Source of the DNA: Wocania ichthyoenteri Th78
GTDB lineage: Bacteria > Bacteroidota > Bacteroidia > Flavobacteriales > Flavobacteriaceae
Assembly: GCF_000789235.1 (NCBI RefSeq)
Contig: NZ_KN525716.1
Location: forward strand, 124,001 to 188,000
Reading direction: 5' to 3'
Length of the DNA: 64,000 nucleotides
Program-made: the position numbers and the translations under genes
Shown here: positions 36,616-45,166 of the stretch, one piece after another
Numbering within the stretch: position 1 is the stretch's first letter
How the letters are laid out: the number at the start of each line of letters is the position of its first letter
The notes under the pieces: model-generated
Database searches by the model: none
The model's input: the letters and a program-made list of their open reading frames with translations, nothing else
Told to the model about the DNA's origin: nothing

Positions 36616-38532
36616 ATGAAAATAAAAAATCACATACTAATCTGTTTAGCTTTAACGCTTAGTATCTCTGCTTTTTCTCAACAAGGAAAGCAAAAAAGAG
36701 CAGATACTTTATTCAATAAATTCTCTTTTGTTAAGGCAGCAAAAGTTTACAAAGAATTACTTGAAAAAAATTACAATGCAGATTATGCCACTAGGAGATT
36801 AGGGGATTGCTATGCTTTATTAAGAAATCCGCAAAGTGCTTCTAGGTATTACAAAAAGGCAGTTGAACAAGAAAATGTTCCTATTGAGTATTATTATAGT
36901 TATGCTCAATCGCTTCGTGGTATTAAAAAATATAAAGAATCTCAAGTATGGCTGCAACGCTTTATAGATTCTGGAGGTGTTGTAAATGACAACGATTTTT
37001 CTAAAGACGCTAATTTTATAACGAGTGTTTTTAATGCAAAGCAACAATACTTTTTAGATCGAGTCCGCTTCAATTCTAAATATAGCGATTTTGGTGCTTT
37101 TGAGCACGATGGAAAAGTGTACTTCGCTTCTTCTAGAGACGAAGGTGTAGCCGTAAAACGATTATATGGCTGGAACGAACAACCTTTTTTAGATGTTTAT
37201 GTCGCAGAAGTTGGCTCAAGAAAAAATGTAGATTATACTGGTAAATTAAAAGGTGATGTAAATTCTATTTATCACGACGGTCCTGTTACCATTACAAAAG
37301 ATGGTCGAACCATGTATTTTTCAAGAAATAATTATAATGACCAAGTAAGGAAAAGAGATAATAATGGTTTAACAGCCATGAAAATTTATAGAGCGACTTT
37401 ACAAGATAGTATCTGGACAAACATTGAAGACCTTCCAATAAATAGCGATAAGTTTTCTACACAACATGCTGCTTTAAATAATGACGATACAAAGTTATAT
37501 TTTTCATCAGATAGACCTGGTGGTTTTGGCGGATCGGATATTTATGTTGTAGATATTAATCCAGATGGAACTTTAGGAGAGCCTGAAAATCTTGGAAATG
37601 TTATAAACACAGAAAGTGCAGAAGGTTTTCCTTTTATAAATAACGAAGATGTTTTATTCTTTTCTTCTGATGGTCATGTAGGCTTAGGTCTGCTTGATGT
37701 ATTTGCTACAATTAAAGGAGAAGATAACGAATTTGTTGATGTTGTAAACTTAGGAATTCCTGTTAATTCTAATAAAGATGATTTCTCTTTTAGCATGAAC
37801 CCTAACGGAATTACTGGGTATTTTGCTTCAAACAGGAGAGGTGGTCGTGGAGATGACGATATTTATGCATACCACAGAGAACCAATTATGCAAGTTGAAG
37901 GCGTAGTAACCGATGCTATTAACACAAAGCCTATTGCTAATTCTGTGATTACTTTATATGATGACAAAGACAATCAAATTGCTTATATGGTAACTGATGA
38001 AAATGGATTTTATCAAATTAATATAGACCGAAATAAAGATTATAAAATTGTTGGTAGTCAAGAAAAATATATTGATGATTACCGAACATTTACATCCAAA
38101 AATTTGCAAACAGAACTTACAACCATTACAGCAAATTTATTATTAAATCCTGTACAAGATGTTGTAAAGCTTGCAGAATTAAACACCATTTATTTCGATT
38201 TTGACAAGCATAATATTAGAAAAGATGCCGCTTTAGAATTAGATAAAATAGTAAATTTAATGTTGAATGATTATCCTGATATGGTTATTAGAATTGAATC
38301 GCATACCGATTCTAGAGGAGAATTATCCTATAACGATAAATTATCTATTGATAGAGCAAATTCAACCTATGAGTATTTAACCTCAAAAGGTATTGCTCCA
38401 GAAAGAATTACAGAACACCAAGGGTTTGGAGAGCGTAGATTAACCAATGGTTGCGAAGATGGAGAAAAGTGTGAAGAAGAAGATCATCAATTAAACAGAC
38501 GTACTCAATTTATAGTTGTAAAAATGGAATAA
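36616..38532 (+). CDS. PorE-like OmpA-family protein, copy 1
   Basis: A 638-residue protein with signal peptide (about 1-22). Order of domains: N-terminal TPR-like helices (about 25-135), a PD40/WD40-like beta-propeller (about 150-420; repeated LYFSSDRPGGFGGSDIY-type blades), a carboxypeptidase-regulatory-like Ig domain (about 425-510), and a C-terminal OmpA peptidoglycan-binding domain (about 525-638; YFDFDKHNIR, IESHTDSRG, LNRRTQFIV). This is the architecture described for PorE of Porphyromonas, which ties the T9SS to peptidoglycan. It follows the PorP/SprF gene by 18 bp. Confidence 0.88.
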   Translation: MKIKNHILICLALTLSISAFSQQGKQKRADTLFNKFSFVKAAKVYKELLEKNYNADYATRRLGDCYALLRNPQSASRYYKKAVEQENVPIEYYYSYAQSLRGIKKYKESQVWLQRFIDSGGVVNDNDFSKDANFITSVFNAKQQYFLDRVRFNSKYSDFGAFEHDGKVYFASSRDEGVAVKRLYGWNEQPFLDVYVAEVGSRKNVDYTGKLKGDVNSIYHDGPVTITKDGRTMYFSRNNYNDQVRKRDNNGLTAMKIYRATLQDSIWTNIEDLPINSDKFSTQHAALNNDDTKLYFSSDRPGGFGGSDIYVVDINPDGTLGEPENLGNVINTESAEGFPFINNEDVLFFSSDGHVGLGLLDVFATIKGEDNEFVDVVNLGIPVNSNKDDFSFSMNPNGITGYFASNRRGGRGDDDIYAYHREPIMQVEGVVTDAINTKPIANSVITLYDDKDNQIAYMVTDENGFYQINIDRNKDYKIVGSQEKYIDDYRTFTSKNLQTELTTITANLLLNPVQDVVKLAELNTIYFDFDKHNIRKDAALELDKIVNLMLNDYPDMVIRIESHTDSRGELSYNDKLSIDRANSTYEYLTSKGIAPERITEHQGFGERRLTNGCEDGEKCEEEDHQLNRRTQFIVVKME

Positions 38533-38618
38533 AAACAAGTGCAGTATTAACCTAATTGTGCTTACAAGTAAAAATGTCTTTTTAACTATTAGATTTTTTT
38601 AATTAAAATAATGTCCCA

Positions 38619-40541
38619 ATGAAATTAAAAAACTACCTACTAACCTGCTTTATATTAATGCTAAGTTTTATAGCCTCAGCACAATATGGGTCACAGAAAA
38701 AAGCTGATAATTTATTTAATAAATTCTCATTTGTAAGTGCAGCTGAAGTCTACCATAATCTTATTGAAAAAGACTTTAATGCAGATTATGCTACCAGACA
38801 ATTAGCTGATAGTTATGCCTATATGCGTAATCCAGATAGTGCTGTAGTGCATTATAAGAGAGCGGTACAACAAGAAAACATTCCTGTAGAATACTATTAT
38901 AACTATGCCCAAGCTTTAAGAGGCGTTAAAGATTATAAAGCATCTCGTATATGGTTGAAACGCTTTAAAGAAGCTGGTGGTGTTGTTAAAAAAGATAGAT
39001 TTTCAAAAGATAGCGATTTTATCAACTCTATATTTAATGCAAAACAGCATTACTTTTTAACCGATGTTAACTTCAATTCAAAGTATAGTGATTTTGGAGC
39101 TTACGAACATGATGGTACTATTTATTTTGCCTCGTCAAAAGATATAGGTGTTTCAACAAAACATATTTACGGCTGGAACGAAGAACCATTTTTAGATATT
39201 TATACGGCTCAAAATCGAACGGATAGTATTGTTGATCATAAATCAAAAATAAAGGGCGATATAAATTCAATATACCACGATGGCCCATTAACCATTACTA
39301 AAGATGGTAAAACCATGTACTTTTCTAGAAACGATTTTAATAAAAACGTTTTAGGAAAAGATGAACAAGGCATAACGCATTTAAAAATTTATAAAGCGTC
39401 ATTAATTGGTGGATTATGGACAAATGTTGAAGAGCTTAATTTTAATAGCAACGCATATTCAACAGGGCATCCAGCCTTAAATAGTGACGATACGAAACTA
39501 TATTTTACCTCAGATAAATCTGGTGGTTTTGGAGGTTCAGATATTTATTATGTCGATATTAATACTGATGGCTCTTTAGGAACGCCTCAAAACGCAGGTA
39601 ACATTATAAATACAGATAAAAATGAAATGTTTCCATTTATAAATAGCGAAAATGCTTTGTTTTTCTCTTCAGATGGACATGCAGGGTTAGGTTTATTGGA
39701 TATTTTCGGAACCGTTTCGGACGCTAACAACGAGATCATTAGTGTTTTAAATCTGGGCGTTCCCGTAAATTCAAGTAAAGACGATTTTTCGTTTTTCATG
39801 AATGATGATGGGTTATCTGGTTTTTTTGCATCCAATAGAGATGGTGGCATTGGTGGCGACGATATTTATGCTTACGACAGAATTCCGCAATTAAAAATAG
39901 AAGGCACCATTACCGATGCTACTACTAATGAACCAGTGCAAAATGTTATGGTTACTTTGCTGCTTGATAGTGGCGATAATAAAATTGCAGATTTACAAAC
40001 GGATGAAAACGGACATTTTGAAATCAATATTGATAGAGATACCGATTATAAAATAAATACCAAAAAGGAAAATTATATTGATGATTTAAGATCAGTAATC
40101 ACAAAAGGTATCGAAAATAGCGTAACAAGTATAAATGCAGATATTGTTTTATACCCTGATGTAAAAGAAGAATTACCAATAACAGAGCTCTACCCAATTT
40201 ACTTCGATTTTAACAAATATGATATACGTCGTGATGGTACGGTTGAGTTAGATAGAATTGTTGATTTAATGATGAACAAATACCCAAGTATGGTAATTAA
40301 AATAGAATCACATACCGATTCTAGAGGAACTTCGGAATACAACGATATACTTTCAAAAGAAAGAGCTATTGCAACTTACAAGTATTTAATTGCTAATGGT
40401 GTTGATGCTTCAAGAATAACCGAATACAACGGCTTTGGAGAGCGTAAATTAGCAAATGATTGCGATGGCACTATAAATTGTACCGAAGGGCAGCATCAAT
40501 TAAACAGACGTACACAATTTATCGTGATTAAAATGGAATAA
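38619..40541 (+). CDS. PorE-like OmpA-family protein, copy 2
   Basis: A 640-residue tandem paralogue of the previous gene with the same TPR, propeller, regulatory-like and OmpA order. Long stretches are near-identical in pattern (LFNKFSFVSAAEVYHNL, NADYATRQLADSYAYMRNP, SKYSDFGAYEHDG, IESHTDSRGTSEYND), pointing to a local duplication. Differences are spread over the propeller and the Ig-like domain. A strong terminator follows, so it closes the adhesin-PorP-PorE-PorE cluster. An 86-bp gap with no clear terminator separates the two copies. Confidence 0.88.
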   Translation: MKLKNYLLTCFILMLSFIASAQYGSQKKADNLFNKFSFVSAAEVYHNLIEKDFNADYATRQLADSYAYMRNPDSAVVHYKRAVQQENIPVEYYYNYAQALRGVKDYKASRIWLKRFKEAGGVVKKDRFSKDSDFINSIFNAKQHYFLTDVNFNSKYSDFGAYEHDGTIYFASSKDIGVSTKHIYGWNEEPFLDIYTAQNRTDSIVDHKSKIKGDINSIYHDGPLTITKDGKTMYFSRNDFNKNVLGKDEQGITHLKIYKASLIGGLWTNVEELNFNSNAYSTGHPALNSDDTKLYFTSDKSGGFGGSDIYYVDINTDGSLGTPQNAGNIINTDKNEMFPFINSENALFFSSDGHAGLGLLDIFGTVSDANNEIISVLNLGVPVNSSKDDFSFFMNDDGLSGFFASNRDGGIGGDDIYAYDRIPQLKIEGTITDATTNEPVQNVMVTLLLDSGDNKIADLQTDENGHFEINIDRDTDYKINTKKENYIDDLRSVITKGIENSVTSINADIVLYPDVKEELPITELYPIYFDFNKYDIRRDGTVELDRIVDLMMNKYPSMVIKIESHTDSRGTSEYNDILSKERAIATYKYLIANGVDASRITEYNGFGERKLANDCDGTINCTEGQHQLNRRTQFIVIKME

Positions 40542-40565
40542 CATCAAGCTAAATTCATAATGATT

Positions 40566-40603
40566 AAAACCATCAAAGGAACGAACTTTCTTTTGGTGGT
40601 TTT
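40566..40603 (+). terminator. rho-independent terminator closing the T9SS adhesin cluster
   Basis: A 16-bp stem with two G-U wobbles (40566-40581 with 40588-40603), a 6-nt loop and a following T run, 24 bp after the stop of the second OmpA-family gene. Confidence 0.85.
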
Positions 40604-40660
40604 TTTATATATTTAGATTGTTATAAATAATTTATATCCTTTAGTTGTGCTTAATTTAAA

Positions 40661-41230
40661 ATGAACGCCCAAAAAACAACAAAAATCCTATTTCTTATTT
40701 GCACAGTTTTATTAACTAACTGCTATTCTACAAAAAAGTTAAGTCGAAAAAGTGAATATTTGCCATCTGAATTCAAAAAGTTCGGAATCAATGGTTATTA
40801 CAATAATACTTTGGAAGATTCAACAGGTTTTCTACTTTGGACAATTCTAAAAGAGAGCAATAAATTTGAATGGGATACTATAAAACCAAAAAAATCAATT
40901 GTAAAATTAGAACTAATAGAAAATAAAAAGTTAACTATAAGCCTAATGAACGAAGGCAAGGTCTTAGATAAATTCTATAAAAATTTGACATATATACCCT
41001 TCTTCCCAATTTACTATATACATAAAGAAAGTAAAACCATCCTTGGAAACGATAAAGACGGGAATTTAATAGTGGTTCACGGGCATATTACAGAAGGGCA
41101 TATATTGATTATGGGATCAGGTTCCAGAAGAATGAATAGTACAAAATTTAAAAGAATAAGACACAAAAAAGAGCTGAACCAAAACCAATTAAAAAATCCC
41201 CTCAGAAAACTGAGAGGATTTTATACCTAA
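40661..41230 (+). CDS. lipoprotein of unknown function with terminator-like hairpin in its 3' coding end
   Basis: A 189-residue protein with a lipoprotein signal (LLTNC, Cys at about 21). The body shows a GYYNNTLEDSTGFLLWTILK segment and a later GHITEGHILIMGSGSRRMNS segment that I do not recognise. The last twelve or so codons run through a hairpin with the look of a transcription terminator (41193-41222), and the stop lies just after it. This suggests the original stop was lost, or that the true 3' end has been extended by mutation. Confidence in the N-terminal part is higher than in the tail. Confidence 0.55.
   Translation: MNAQKTTKILFLICTVLLTNCYSTKKLSRKSEYLPSEFKKFGINGYYNNTLEDSTGFLLWTILKESNKFEWDTIKPKKSIVKLELIENKKLTISLMNEGKVLDKFYKNLTYIPFFPIYYIHKESKTILGNDKDGNLIVVHGHITEGHILIMGSGSRRMNSTKFKRIRHKKELNQNQLKNPLRKLRGFYT
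41193..41222 (+). terminator. terminator-like hairpin inside the 3' end of the lipoprotein ORF
   Basis: A 13-bp stem with one C-A mismatch (41193-41205 with 41210-41222), AAAA loop. It lies before, not after, the ORF stop at 41228-41230. Confidence 0.6.
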
Positions 41231-41357
41231 AGCTAAATTCAACAACTACATAGTTATCAAAATAACCAGTTAATTCCTTGTACTGCATACCTAATACAGC
41301 ATGTGCTAAAAATCAGTAAATTAAAAGGTTATGTTTTTATTATTTTAAAAAACAATA

Positions 41358-41852
41358 TTATTTTTTTATGAAAATGTTTGTAAAATACCATTTTCCATTG
41401 TCACTCTTTTCTGCCGATATATTAAAGTTTGAAAAATCACCTTCAATAGTAGCTCTGTGTCCGTCGCTTCGAATCCAAGCGTTTACTACAGATTCTGCAC
41501 TACTGTATCCGTAAGCCACATTTTCAGACACTTTTTTTGCACCAGCTTTGGATTTTAAATAATTACTACGTGTATAAAAATTATCGTGAGACACTTCGTT
41601 TTTATCAACCATATAATCAGTATGGCTATAAGCCACAGATTTAACAATATTCAAATCTGCTAACGGATTTAAGCCTAACGATAGTCTATGATTATTGATA
41701 AGTTCTAAAATTTCAATCTCAATTGTTTTTGTAGGTGGAACAACTAAGTTTTCAACAAGAGCGTCAGCTTTTTCATCAATGCTATCTGTTGTACAAGAAA
41801 ATGTCAAGATAGCTAACAATGCCAATAAAGGCAGCTTTTTTAATAACTTCAT
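41358..41852 (-). CDS. CAP-domain (SCP/PR1-like) lipoprotein
   Basis: A 164-residue protein with a lipoprotein signal peptide (ILTFSC, Cys at about 20) and a CAP domain from about 45. ELINNHRLSLGLNPL, VAYSHTDYMV, VSHDNF, SENVAYGY, VVNAWIRSDGHRATI and WYFTNIFIK give the full CAP pattern, including the two histidines and the glutamate of the cavity. Bacterial CAP proteins are secreted; their activities are mostly undefined. It is a single gene, with an inverted TATCGAT-type element about 70-125 bp upstream. Confidence 0.88.
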   Translation of the reverse strand: MKLLKKLPLLALLAILTFSCTTDSIDEKADALVENLVVPPTKTIEIEILELINNHRLSLGLNPLADLNIVKSVAYSHTDYMVDKNEVSHDNFYTRSNYLKSKAGAKKVSENVAYGYSSAESVVNAWIRSDGHRATIEGDFSNFNISAEKSDNGKWYFTNIFIKK

Positions 41853-41920
41853 AAGTAGGTAAATTTAGATTTGGTTCTATAAAGTTATTAACCATGTGCA
41901 GGTAATTAATATAATTGAGT

Positions 41921-41977
41921 TTAAAATCGATAAACGACGAACCTAAAATCGATAAAATACATTTTTTATCGATTAAG
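41921..41977. promoter_or_regulatory. TTTATCGAT inverted repeat, possible operator
   Basis: Three ATCGATAAA/TTTATCGAT words occur here. Two form an 11-bp perfect inverted repeat (41947-41957 with 41964-41974) with a 6-nt spacer. It lies between the CAP lipoprotein gene and the 3' end of pdxH, upstream of the CAP gene, and matches the motif cluster at 27219-27441. Confidence 0.4.
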
Positions 41978-42016
41978 TGTAATTAAAAATTTAAGAAAAG
42001 GTGTTTGAACTGATAT

Positions 42017-42664
42017 TTAAGGAGATAATCGATCAATTTTCCAATTATAATCCTTTTGTAGTTTATAGCGAATTCTATCGTGTAATCTATTTGGGCGACC
42101 TTGCCAAAATTCAATTTCAACAGGCTTTACAATATATCCGCCCCAATAATCTGGTCTTGGTATGTCTTTACCTTCAAATTCCTGTTCAAGCTTTTGTAAT
42201 TTATCTTCAAGATACTCACGACTCTCTATAGCATCACTTTGATTTGAAATTATAGCTCCTAATTGGCTGCCTCTTGGTCTAGATTCAAAATAACCATCAC
42301 TTAAATTCTCAGCAATTTTTTCAGCTTTACCTTTTATTATAATTTGCCTTTCAGCTCCATGCCAAAAAAAGGATAAACATACATGTGAATTTTCGGCAAT
42401 AGCCTTACCTTTTTCACTTTCATAATTGGTGTAAAATATAAAACCTTCATACGTATATTTTTTAAGCAGCACTACTCTACTCTTTGGATAACCATCTTTT
42501 CCTATAGTAGAAACCGTCATTGCATTAGTTTCATCTTCAGCAAAAAACTGATCTACTTCATAAAACCATTTTTGGAATAATTCCATTGGGTTTTCTGGCA
42601 CATCTTTTAGTAGCAATTCGTGCTTTTCGTAAGATCTTCTATAGCTTCCTAAATCCTTTTCCAT
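42017..42664 (-). CDS. pdxH: pyridoxamine 5'-phosphate oxidase
   Basis: A 215-residue protein from the ATG at 42664 (MEKDLGSYRRSYEKHELL). A longer in-frame start at 42805 would add 47 unrelated residues, and a -7 box at 42703-42710 lies between the two, so the shorter start is chosen. FMN- and PLP-binding motifs are present: SRVVLLKKY, FYTNYESEKGKAI, LSFFWHGAERQIIIKG, SRPRGSQLGA and EFWQGRPNRLHDR at the C-terminus. It oxidises PNP/PMP to pyridoxal 5'-phosphate in the cytoplasm. Confidence 0.95.
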   Translation of the reverse strand: MEKDLGSYRRSYEKHELLLKDVPENPMELFQKWFYEVDQFFAEDETNAMTVSTIGKDGYPKSRVVLLKKYTYEGFIFYTNYESEKGKAIAENSHVCLSFFWHGAERQIIIKGKAEKIAENLSDGYFESRPRGSQLGAIISNQSDAIESREYLEDKLQKLEQEFEGKDIPRPDYWGGYIVKPVEIEFWQGRPNRLHDRIRYKLQKDYNWKIDRLSP

Positions 42665-42702
42665 TATTAATATCTGTAAAATAAATATTATATTTATGTG
42701 TT

Positions 42703-42710
42703 CAAATTTA
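42703..42710 (-). promoter_or_regulatory. candidate -7 box (TAAATTTG) for pdxH
   Basis: It matches TAnnTTTG on the minus strand, 39 bp upstream of the chosen pdxH ATG. Its position argues against the longer pdxH ORF start. Confidence 0.45.
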
Positions 42711-42716
42711 CGCAAA

Positions 42717-43046
42717 ATGCTTTTTGTAGAAACCTTTATAGGTCTCATTTTTATTATTTGTGGTCTTTTAGTAAAAAAATATCCAAACTTAATTGCTGGA
42801 TACAATTCTATGTCTGCTGATGAAAAAAAGAAAATTGATATTAAAAAATTTTTAAGCTTGCTACATAACGGACTAATAATTACGGGTGCTTTAGTAATAA
42901 TAGCTAGAGTTGTATTTTACTTTTTAGAAGTAACACTTTTATACAGACTTTTGGTTGGAACCATAATTATTGTTTTTGGATTGCTTTATACACTTATTAA
43001 TGCTAAAAAAACAAAAAATAATGTCACCTTTAAACAGGTATTATAG
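42717..43046 (+). CDS. DUF3784-like small membrane protein
   Basis: A 109-residue protein if started at the ATG at 42717; the ATG at 42696 would add seven polar residues and overlap the pdxH promoter region. Three membrane helices at about 5-18, 47-65 and 70-92 (numbered from 42717) surround the motif IAGYNSMSADEKKKID, which is the signature I associate with DUF3784. Function is unknown. It is divergent from pdxH and is followed directly by the remains of a methyltransferase gene. Confidence 0.7.
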   Translation: MLFVETFIGLIFIICGLLVKKYPNLIAGYNSMSADEKKKIDIKKFLSLLHNGLIITGALVIIARVVFYFLEVTLLYRLLVGTIIIVFGLLYTLINAKKTKNNVTFKQVL

Positions 43047-43306
43047 GTAAAATACATTTATGTGAGTTTGAAGATTTAAAATGGTTCCCGTCATTTTCAA
43101 GAAATTATATAACAGGCTATGCACTGTTCGTATCTAATAAATTTAGTGTGTTGGGACACGTTAATTCTGGTGTAAATAACAAACTCTATTAAAGAAATGA
43201 ATGCCTTATTTCTAATGTTGACAATAATGACTCTTTTTAATTGAAATTAGTCAAAGTTAAATCTGGTCCTAGTAAAACAACTTATCTCTTAGGTTATAAG
43301 AAATAA
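43034..43306 (+). pseudogene. internally deleted remnant of a class I SAM-dependent methyltransferase gene
   Basis: Two protein fragments in different frames remain. 43049-43144 reads KIHLCEFEDL followed by KWFPSFSRNYITGYALFVSN, ending at a stop at 43190-43192. This resembles the N-terminus of Flavobacterial methyltransferases with an E-x-x-D-x-x-WFP-x-x-x-R-x-x-x-T pattern. 43250-43306 reads VKVKSGPSKTTYLLGYKK then stop, like the C-terminus of the same family. The SAM-binding core, several hundred bp, is missing. The family assignment is from memory. Confidence 0.5.
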
Positions 43307-43376
43307 TTAAAAAAAATCTTTTTTCTTAATTGTTTGTGTGAACTTTCCTAAATTAGCATACCCTAAATAACCAAAA

Positions 43377-43790
43377 ATGAAAATTGAAGATTCTGAATAT
43401 TATAAAACATTAAACCCCTTTAAATTAGAAATGCCTTTTGGTAATTATTACTTTTTTGAAAAATTTATTGTGGGTGAATTATTTGAAAGCATCCATTTTG
43501 ATTGGAAAAAAGCTGAATTACTAATTGCAGAAGTATTAAATTTTTATGGAGAACATGCCCAATTAGGATTTATTGCTAATAGAATTAATCACTACTCTGT
43601 AGACCCACAAAATTGGGTTAAATTAGAAAAAAAATATAATTTTATTTCTGCAAGTGCCATAGTAATGTACAACATGTCAACTTACATGAATGCTTCTATT
43701 GAAAAACAATTTGCCAAGAAAAGTATTAAGCGCTGTACAAGTTTACATGAAGCTATTGAATGGATTATAAATTTAAAAGAGTTTAATTAA
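43377..43790 (+). CDS. hypothetical protein, STAS/SpoIIAA-like pattern
   Basis: A 137-residue soluble protein without signal peptide. It starts MKIEDSEYYKTLNPFKLEMPFGNY and ends with a helix containing SIKRCTSLHEAIEWI. The C-terminal pattern, a strand, a basic Phe-x-x helix and an EAIEWI helix, is reminiscent of STAS/SEC14-like SpoIIAA-type proteins, but no diagnostic motif is seen. Its stop overlaps the convergent rnz stop by 4 nt. It is a plausible gene with no assignable role. Confidence 0.6.
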   Translation: MKIEDSEYYKTLNPFKLEMPFGNYYFFEKFIVGELFESIHFDWKKAELLIAEVLNFYGEHAQLGFIANRINHYSVDPQNWVKLEKKYNFISASAIVMYNMSTYMNASIEKQFAKKSIKRCTSLHEAIEWIINLKEFN

Positions 43791-44692
43791 AAATTAAAAG
43801 TCTTACCGTCTTCACTTAATTCAACATTATTAAAAACGGTTTGAGCTTCTTCTTTAAAAGCATTTAAGCCATCGTATCGTGTTGAATAATGACCAAGTAC
43901 CAATGTGCCTACATTTGCAAGTTTAGCTATTGTGGCGGCTTCTTTTGCAGTTGAGTGCTTAGTTTTTGGTGCTAAATGTGCATGCTTTTCTAAAAAAGTA
44001 GATTCGTGATACAATACATCGGCATTTTTAATAATGGGTACAATATCTTCTTTGTACATCGTATCACTGCAAAACGCATAACTTTTGGATTTGTTTGCAG
44101 GTTTTGTAACCTTATTGTTATCAATTAAAACACCGTCTTTATTTTCAACATCAAAACCTTGCTTTAGCTTTCTAAAATAGGCCGTATCAATATTAGCATC
44201 TTCAACAGCTTTAATATCTAACTTACGTTCGCCTTCCTTTTCTTTAAAAAGAAACCCGTTTGTATAAACACGATGATTTAAAGGAATAGTAAAAACTTCT
44301 ACTTTTTCATCTTCAAAAATTAATTCTGATTTTTTCGAAGTTAATTCATGAAAAATAAGTTTGTAATTCGTCCAAGAATCCGCTAATTTCATTTGAAGCG
44401 TAATCACTTCTTTTATCCCTTTTGGTCCATAAATATGCAAATCTGCTTCGCGTGTTAACAATCGAAATGTCGAAATTAATCCTACTAAACCAAAAAAGTG
44501 ATCGCCATGTAGATGCGAGATAAAAATATGTTTTATACGATTGAATTTAATTTTATGCTTACGAAGTTGAACTTGTGTGCCTTCTCCACAATCAATTAAA
44601 AACATGTGATTATTTATTTCTAAAACTTGAGATGTGGTGTTTGTTAAAGCTCTTGGTGTGGCACTATAACAGCCTAATATGGAAAGCTTCAT
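43787..44692 (-). CDS. rnz: ribonuclease Z (tRNA 3' endonuclease)
   Basis: A 301-residue metallo-beta-lactamase-fold RNase. It starts MKLSILGCYSATP, has the metal motif HLHGDHFFG (HxHxDH at about 60-65), a CSDTMY segment near 208, ESTF near 231 and LGHYSTRY near 267-274, all expected for RNase Z. It trims the 3' trailers of tRNA precursors that lack encoded CCA. It is the last gene of the pyrR-pyrB cluster, 1 bp after the DUF3291 stop. Confidence 0.93.
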   Translation of the reverse strand: MKLSILGCYSATPRALTNTTSQVLEINNHMFLIDCGEGTQVQLRKHKIKFNRIKHIFISHLHGDHFFGLVGLISTFRLLTREADLHIYGPKGIKEVITLQMKLADSWTNYKLIFHELTSKKSELIFEDEKVEVFTIPLNHRVYTNGFLFKEKEGERKLDIKAVEDANIDTAYFRKLKQGFDVENKDGVLIDNNKVTKPANKSKSYAFCSDTMYKEDIVPIIKNADVLYHESTFLEKHAHLAPKTKHSTAKEAATIAKLANVGTLVLGHYSTRYDGLNAFKEEAQTVFNNVELSEDGKTFNF

Positions 44693-44693
44693 A

Positions 44694-45164
44694 TTATAAA
44701 ACAGGTTTGTAATTTATAGAATCTTCAGCTGTAAATTTACTTTTAAAACGAAATGCGTATGGTGTCTCTCCATGTTTGTTTAAATAATCTAAACGTGCTT
44801 TTGCGTCATGAAATGTGGGCTCGTAACCAGCAGGAACATACCAAAACGCCATATGCATCATTTTCATTTTGCTAAACCATTCTTTTTTTCGCTTAAAAAC
44901 TTCAATATGCCCAGAATTATAAGTGTATTTAAAAAGAGCATCTAAACTTTTCCAAACAGACATGTTTATTACTAAAGTATCATCTTCAAAAATACTTACT
45001 GCTTCATCTTTATCTTCATCCTGCAATCGCCAAACAAACCCTTCACTACTATCTGCAATAGCATTTATTTTATCTAAATTATTTACAAAATCTTGCATAA
45101 TTGGGTCATCCATTGGAGCCAATCGTTTAGCAATATTTACTTCTGCGAGGTGAAAATTTTTCAT
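44694..45164 (-). CDS. DUF3291 domain protein
   Basis: A 156-residue protein matching the DUF3291 layout: HLAEVNIAKRLAPMDDP at the start, NAIADSSEGFVWRLQDE near 35-51, VINMSVWKSLDAL near 67-79, and a MMHMAFWYVPAGYEP segment near 107-121. It likely has a dimeric alpha-beta barrel (ABM-like) fold; relatives have no settled function. It is 1-2 bp from its neighbours on both sides, so it is translated as part of the pyrimidine/rnz operon. Confidence 0.8.
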   Translation of the reverse strand: MKNFHLAEVNIAKRLAPMDDPIMQDFVNNLDKINAIADSSEGFVWRLQDEDKDEAVSIFEDDTLVINMSVWKSLDALFKYTYNSGHIEVFKRKKEWFSKMKMMHMAFWYVPAGYEPTFHDAKARLDYLNKHGETPYAFRFKSKFTAEDSINYKPVL

Positions 45165-45166
45165 TG

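Noticed and set aside
42665-42805. Longer start for pdxH giving 262 residues
   Set aside because: The extra 47 residues do not look like PdxH and lie upstream of a -7 box and across the start of the divergent DUF3784 gene.
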